Shown here one piece after another: positions 58,595 to 64,000 of a stretch of 64,000 nucleotides of DNA. Position 1 is the first letter of the stretch, and every line of letters begins with the position of its first letter. The stretch covers positions 56,674,603-56,738,602 of the forward strand of contig OX328124.1 in the NCBI GenBank assembly GCA_946811695.1, in the 5' to 3' direction. The DNA comes from Gonocerus acuteangulatus (Eukaryota > Arthropoda > Insecta > Hemiptera > Coreidae). The position numbers and the translations under genes are program-made. The notes beneath the pieces are model-generated. The model made no database searches, was not told the DNA's origin, and saw nothing but the letters and a program-made list of their open reading frames with translations.

Positions 58595-58785
58595 CTTTCC
58601 GCGTGGTCCAGTGGCCGACGCCTTAAATTCTCGTGCACGAGATGTGAGTTCCATCATCATGTGTCTGCCTACATCAGGTTGAGTTTTTTCGTTAATGTAC
58701 CTTTAAAAGATTTTTCTACTCCACCAAGTATGTTTAGGGAGGCAACCTATAGATGGCCTGGTGCTAATTAATTATTGACCAAGTT
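58595..58785 (+). mobile_element. Degenerate tRNA-SINE
   Basis: 'cgtggtccagtggccgacgc' is an S1/S2-like A-box region and 'gcaacctatagatggcctgg' an S2-like tail phrase. The B box is eroded. Confidence 0.5.
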
Positions 58786-60011
58786 GAAAATGCACTGAGA
58801 AGAAAATAAAATTGCGCAAGCCAGAAGGCTTTAATCAGGTGTTTTATAGATGTTACAATAAAACATCAGAATTCACCTCTAATGTTTTTTTTTTGTTTTT
58901 TTTTTACCGCAGAGAGGTGTGTTATTATGGTAATTTTTTTAAGATAAACGTAGATGTATTTACGATAAAAATTCTTGAAAATGTGAAGTAAATTAAAATG
59001 TTTTATAGATTTTCCACCTGTTGCCCTTTTTATTTAATTAATGTTCTTCTTTTTTTTAAATGTTGCTATTGTAAGTGAATTATCGGAGCATTAATGCTTT
59101 ATGTGTTATCGATCACTTTACCTTGATGGTGCACCACTGAGACGAAGCTGCAGTATTTGTAAAATTAAAATCTAATTTATTGTGGAATCCAAACGCAATC
59201 ACTGACTAATAACCATAAAAGCGGATGTGGGACGTTCCCCGGGAAACGTGCCATGATGTACGGTAATTAACGTTGGGGGGTTAACTTGGAACGTCCATAA
59301 TGACTGGAAAGATTAACATGCTCGCAGATAACATAATCGTTTTATGCAAACGACAATAGCTGAAGATAAGCCGAGAGGGGAAATACATTTTCTGACATTT
59401 CCTTCATTAATTTCCAACACATTTTCAGCGAAACTTTATTAAAGATAATTGATAAAATTTAATTATTGGCAAGAAATTGTGATTGCAAGGCTTAGAAAAG
59501 GCCATTCTACTATTCGTTCTCTTTCATTTAATAATTAAACAAGAAGCAGTTTTCGGTAGAGATTGTGTGAAACTTGTAGAGCTGTGAATAATAAACCAAT
59601 TTTATTTGTTGACTTCGAGCCAGATAAGTGAAGAATGTGTATTTACACACATTCACGATCCACGATTCACACGATTATTCGCTAAGATCGTCCTGGCATC
59701 TAACATATTGAAACCATGTGAAACAGAATTCACTATTGAATAAAAAGAAACATATAAGTCCTCATTCTACACGTTATTCATTAAAGCTTGAGTTCCCTCG
59801 ATCGCCTTTGCATATTGACTTCGTTAACTCGGGACAAAAGCGGGAACTAGCTCAATGGAACGGAAACAACATTTTCCTACATTTACGGCAAATGAGTGTA
59901 CCTATTACTTAATCAAAGTAGATTATCTAAGGCAACATGTATCCGACTCATTTGATAAATTTCTTGAACAAATGTGTCAGTCTGGATCACCTGATCAGTT
60001 TTCGCTTATAT
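58786..60011. other. Unassigned DNA, target of the Jockey insertion
   Basis: Two overlapping short frames (59718-60055) contain phrases loosely like an LTR-retrotransposon integrase, too weak to call. No gene recognised. Confidence 0.35.
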
Positions 60012-60942
60012 TTTTTTTTATTTTTATTTTTTATTTATTTATTTATTATATTTGAAATCTGTACAATTACTGACAAAAACGGTAAAAGTAAAATAAAATA
60101 AAATAAAAAATAAATAATAAAGACATACAAAATATGGAAGAAGACAATCACTGTTGGCACTTCCAGAGATGTCTTGGAAAATGTTTTAATGGTCACGATA
60201 AGATCAGATGATTAAATTGTCTCGAGGCCACTGTCTCTTGAGCCGCCTGGGAGGATTGTCTGGATGGGATTCGGATGATAAGGATAGACCTTCAGGATTA
60301 GGATGATAAGACAATTTGGAGTGGAACATTTGGAATCGGGTTTTAGCAAGGTCAAGGACAAATGGGATGTTGAGGTCATTGTGAAGGGTTTTGTTGGAAA
60401 CATAGAAAGGAGCATTTACAATTTTACGAAGTACTTTTGACTGGAATGCCTGTATTCTGTTGATGTTAGATGGTTTTGCAGATCCCCAGAGTTCAAGTCC
60501 GTATGTCCATATTGGTCGAATGATTGTTTTGTATATCGTTAGTTTGTTCTGTATCGATAATTTAGATGAGGGTCCAAGAAGTCGTCTAAGTAGTCCGTAT
60601 CGTTTGTTCAGTTCTTGTCTTTTCAGTCTCGTGTGAGGGTTCCATGTCAGTCGGCTGTCAAGGTATAACCCTAGATATCGAACCTCGTTAGATTCCGGAA
60701 GAGGAGTGTTTCTGAAGTAAACAGGAGGGCATGATCTTCGGTTGAGAGTGAATGTCACTTGTTTGCATTTTTCTGCGTTGATTTTTATTCTCCACCTTTC
60801 ACTCCAATGTTGTATGGCGGAAAGATGTTCCTGCAGGTTTTGGGGTGCTACTGAAGGGTCAGAGGAAGTTGACAGGATCGCTGTGTCATCAGCGTATGTG
60901 GTAAATAGGGTTTGGGGGTGTGTGGGAATATCCGCAGTGTAA
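60012..60942 (-). mobile_element. Jockey-clade LINE, 5'-truncated insertion with 12-bp duplication
   Basis: TTTCGCTTATAT lies at both 60000-60011 and 60943-60954, the target-site duplication. The minus-strand body is the 3' part of a Jockey ORF2, a 3' UTR of about 190 bp and an A/T-rich tail ('aaataaataaataaaaaa') next to the duplication. Truncation at the 5' end is usual for target-primed reverse transcription. Confidence 0.88.
60204..60942 (-). pseudogene. Jockey reverse transcriptase C-terminal part
   Basis: The open frame runs from the insertion edge at 60942 to the stop at 60204. It begins within the RT palm: TTYADDTAILSTSSDP (YADD at 60896-60885), then 'RWRIKINAEKCKQVTFTLNR' (motif D/E), NEVRYLGLYLDSRLTWNPH, 'LTIYKTIIRPIWTYGLELWG', and the C-terminal 'NRIQAFQSKVLRKIVNAPFY'. 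These are Jockey-clade signatures; the clade has no RNase H and ends soon after this region, as here. An ATG at 60980 would add 13 residues, but those come from flanking DNA beyond the target duplication, so that start is not part of the element. The frame is undamaged, which suggests a recent insertion. Confidence 0.88.
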
Positions 60943-60954
60943 TTTCGCTTATAT

Positions 60955-62274
60955 GGTACAAAAACATTGTCCAATAACAAATTCTAAGGGTTAGATGCTC
61001 ATCATTTAGCATCTGAAAACTAAGCTTGCTCTCTCGTAAACAGTTGTTCCCTTTAAACAGCTCTACTATATGATTTGAATTGAACTAAATGTTAGATGTA
61101 ATTGCCAAGACTGCGGGACCCAACTAACTGACAATAAATTACGTACCATCAAAAATATTTCAGAAGAGTGGACATCCAGGCCCCGCTGACAAGAAAAACA
61201 GCATTGCTGCGTCGAGGCAGTGCTTTTAGAATAACACACGGCAAAACCCAACCAACCAACTCGGTTGGCTGGTTCTGTAGAAGGTGGTTAGTTGCAAAGA
61301 CTCTATTGCATACTATGGAATAGTCTTTACATTTAAACACTTACGGAATGCGGGAGTAGAAATCAACTGAATATTCCACATGACATGAACGATTTGTTGA
61401 AAGATAGCAGCCCGTACATAACATACTGCCGGCCGCGAGGCCGCACTACTTGTGGCATGCTCGGGTATTTGTTGTCTATGGTCCTGGGCTTAGCGGATTC
61501 TCTTTTGCACCTTAAGTATTCCTAGATCTACAATCTTATAAGCCATTCTACTATCAGCTTAGAGCATATCCTGCAGGTGAAAGAAGAGTTACATCCTGTC
61601 ACCTTTGTGTAACACATAAATGGAATCCCACTTTTGTCACGTGCAAAAAGTGTTGAAAACACGTTTGCAAAAATAATTCTCTTCGGAAAGTAGTTTTACA
61701 AAAAAACAGTATTGACCAAGGATACCAATAAAAGTTGGGATCTAATAAGAACATCTATTGATCTAAATGATTTATAGCATATAAATTTGATACCATTTAA
61801 TTTCAAGCATCAATTATTTTGATGACAATTTCGAAATACATATTATGCATATATGAAATAATAATAATTGCCAGATGAACTCTACCTACATGATTTTATT
61901 TACATTCATTCTTTTCTAAAGTAAAAATTTGTTAATAAAACAGGCACATTTTGTGTAAGGTAATTGAAAAAAGCCTAAGAATGATGTGCTAGCTTATCCG
62001 AGTGTTGGAGTAATTAGAGGCAAGGTAATTGTTGTGAAGGATGGCAGCTATAAAGTTGGTTTAGTGTCCACTAACTGTGCCCAGGCGATGAATAGCCTTG
62101 TTTAATTTCCCTCTTACACCCACCACAGAATGGCGTGAGGGACTGGGTCAGATTCTTATAGCGCTCATTATTACAATCACATTGAGATAGCTTCGCAATG
62201 AATTGACAACAAATTTGATAATGACTCCAAATAGAGATTTGTCATATCTAGTATCCATTCTAATTTTCATTTTA
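60955..62274. other. Unassigned DNA
   Basis: No gene or repeat recognised. 61430-61460 has a short GC-rich 'gccggccgcgaggccgc' stretch. Confidence 0.35.
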
Positions 62275-62326
<52 letters not shown>

Positions 62327-62590
62327 CACGTGTCTATCTGTTTGTTCATTACACTAATCCACACCGTTTGACTGATTTTGACCAAAGTTGGCACTCAGGA
62401 AGATCTTGATCCGGGGATTCTCGTAGGCTAAGTCAAAAACGTCTACCAGCTGTCTGTCCGTATGTTTGTTCCTTATAAAAATCCACACCGTTTGACCGAT
62501 TTTGATCAAACTCCGCACACAGGTAGGTCTTGATGCACGGAGTGGCATAGGATAGGTCGAAAACGTCCGATCCTATAACGTTTTTTCGTT
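62275..62590 (-). mobile_element. Repeat family C, 3' end copy
   Basis: Minus strand: two ~125-bp units ('gatcaaaatcggtcaaacgg', 'agacagctggtagacgtttt') followed by 'acacgtgatttatatata', the same end as the copy at 39153-40125. The TA tract at 62279-62321 stands at that end. Confidence 0.7.
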
Positions 62591-64000
62591 CTTCTTCTTG
62601 TCTATAATGATTGTATAATCATTTAGATTTTATCTAAAAGAGAATGTGTTTGAACTCAACAAATAAAATGGTTTTAGACAGTAGAAGGTGGTTGTAAATA
62701 AGTATCCCAAGAGAGAGCCCCCTGCCAAGGGCATTACCCCATGAAAGGGAGAAAAGGTCGGTGTGTAGGAACGGAGATTGCTACCCTTGTAGACTGATAG
62801 GCAAATGTAAATAATTAAATGGCTAGCTGCTCTTTGCCATTCATCCCTCGTTCCCATTCAGCTAGGCACAATCCTCTCCATCCATTGATAGCTCTCCACT
62901 CACCTGCTCTTTATTTGCCTTCCGGCCTCCTACCTCTGGGGAGAAGGTGGCCTTACTCTAAGTCTAAGCCAAACTACAAATCTCGGGAGCACCGTCGTAT
63001 TTACCTGTTTCCGTGAAATGCTCAGATCTTGTGAGATTAAAAAAAAAAATCTTAACATTTTGTTTTTAACATGAATGAGTACAGTAACCTTAAAACCCAA
63101 GGAGATCTACCCAATTTTTAATAACTATTTAATTTAGAAATAGTAAACATTATTCTACCTTTCAGAAATTACAGAAATAAACCCTGATGATGAAGATTAC
63201 TATTCTCAAGAATCAAAATGAATCTCAAACCCGAAACCTTTATTATTAAACCATAATATCCTTCAATCTAAAAACAATCGATAAGAAGAAGATTAATATG
63301 TATATACACAAAATGTCAGTCCCGAAACAGACCACAAGTCCCAGAGGGTCAGATACTGTAGACGGATAAAGATAACGCATTATCTCTAGGTTAAAGGTTT
63401 CTTGACGCTGGTCCGGAGCGCCCCAGTGTCAAGAAACATTATGCGGATATCATGGTTCCCGTCATACTGTATGTTATTCATCAATTGATAAGTAGTCAAA
63501 GTATAATTTATCTTGACACTGGGGCAAGAAACTGATAACCCAGACCCCCTAAAAATACATAAAAATTTGGATACCAAAAAATCCTTTCTTAGCGAGTGTT
63601 CAAATTCTAAGAGAATGTCCATGCAAAATTTCAAGTTTTTCTGTCAAGAGGTTTGGGCTGGGCGATGATAGGTGAGCGAGTGAGTGGTATTTAACAAATA
63701 TATAGTAGAAAAGATATCACATTAATTTTAGTTGGGCGAAACGCTCTCAATGCGGGGTGCTCATGAATAAATTATTAAAAAACAAAAAAAAAACATTAAT
63801 TTTAGTTACCATCAAGCAGTCCTTTTATAATTACTCAAATTATAACCCTCAATCTGCTAATAGCCTAAATTACAGGGCAGAAATTAAATAAATATTAAGA
63901 AATATATTAAACAGATAGACGAATTTGGTGATCAAAATTGGCAACACAATGGAAACGGGCTAAAAACTGAATATAAAAGCAGACCTATTTGCCGAAATGA
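62591..64000. other. Mostly unassigned; dispersed repeat near 63390-63715
   Basis: 63452-63480 shares 'ggttcccgtcatact' with 31680-31710, and 63625-63715 has the 'aatttcaagttttt..ggtttgggctggg' and 'gagcgagtgagtgg' phrases seen at the ends of many arthropod dispersed repeats. A 12-bp 'cttgacactgggg' motif occurs inverted at 63410 and 63510. No gene recognised. Confidence 0.45.

Noticed and set aside
59718..60055. LTR-retrotransposon integrase fragment
   Set aside because: Phrases such as 'PLHIDFVNSG' and 'FLEQMCQSGSPDQ' are faintly similar, but the catalytic residues and zinc finger are absent and two frames are needed.
60943..60980. Start of the Jockey reading frame at the ATG at 60980
   Set aside because: It lies beyond the target-site duplication, in flanking DNA.

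Overview
This is eukaryotic, AT-rich, repeat-dominated DNA. The most likely source is an arthropod. The evidence is one exon of a Beat-type (beaten path) immunoglobulin protein and a transposon set common in arthropod genomes: RTE, Jockey and R2-like LINEs, a Penelope-like element, Helentron-like elements, hAT, Transib, Merlin, and tRNA-derived SINEs with poly-A tails. I see no operons, no rRNA, no CRISPR and no intact multi-exon host gene. Many open frames in this window are translations of (TA)n, (CT)n or poly-T and are not genes.

Layout. 0-9 kb: mostly unassigned intergenic or intronic DNA. It holds an inverted repeat pair flanking a Penelope 3' end (3.0-3.9 kb), a nearly perfect ~230-bp-arm palindrome with a hammerhead-like motif (5.1-5.6 kb) and a tRNA-SINE (8.0 kb). 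9.3-11.1 kb: a complete Helentron-like element. 12.1 kb: the Beat-like exon, minus strand, with both splice sites. 16.1-17.1 kb: a Penelope-like GIY-YIG remnant on the minus strand with an intact hammerhead ribozyme core. 17.3-25.4 kb: a nest of transposons. A Helentron-like element is split by a 3.5-kb hAT element, which itself carries a large fold-back element and other repeats. Next comes a second Helentron-like element interrupted by a SINE, flanked by copies of another repeat. 27.0-29.25 kb: a minisatellite of 29 units of 79 bp with no indels, part of it organised as five-unit higher-order repeats. 30-37.3 kb: compound microsatellite, RNase H LINE fragment, SINEs, a Merlin/IS1595-type transposase remnant, and a 1,034-bp Transib-like element inserted in a SINE. 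39.2-40.1 kb: a repeat with internal ~125-bp units. 40.4-44.8 kb: a nearly full-length RTE-type LINE with ORF1, endonuclease and reverse transcriptase, dead through frameshifts and a stop. 45.5-47.2 kb: a fold-back element. 50.5-54.9 kb: more copies of the second Helentron-like family. 57.1-57.8 kb: an R2-like remnant. 60.0-60.9 kb: a 5'-truncated Jockey insertion with a 12-bp target duplication.

The best-supported results rest on sequence seen on both sides of an insertion. They are the hAT element with an 8-bp duplication plus its empty site in a paralogous copy; the Transib-like element with V(D)J-heptamer-like ends and a CGGCG duplication; and the two Helentron-like families with matching 10-12-bp subterminal inverted repeats, a terminal hairpin and an internal (TA)n tract. 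All family names come from recognition by eye; no database search was run.
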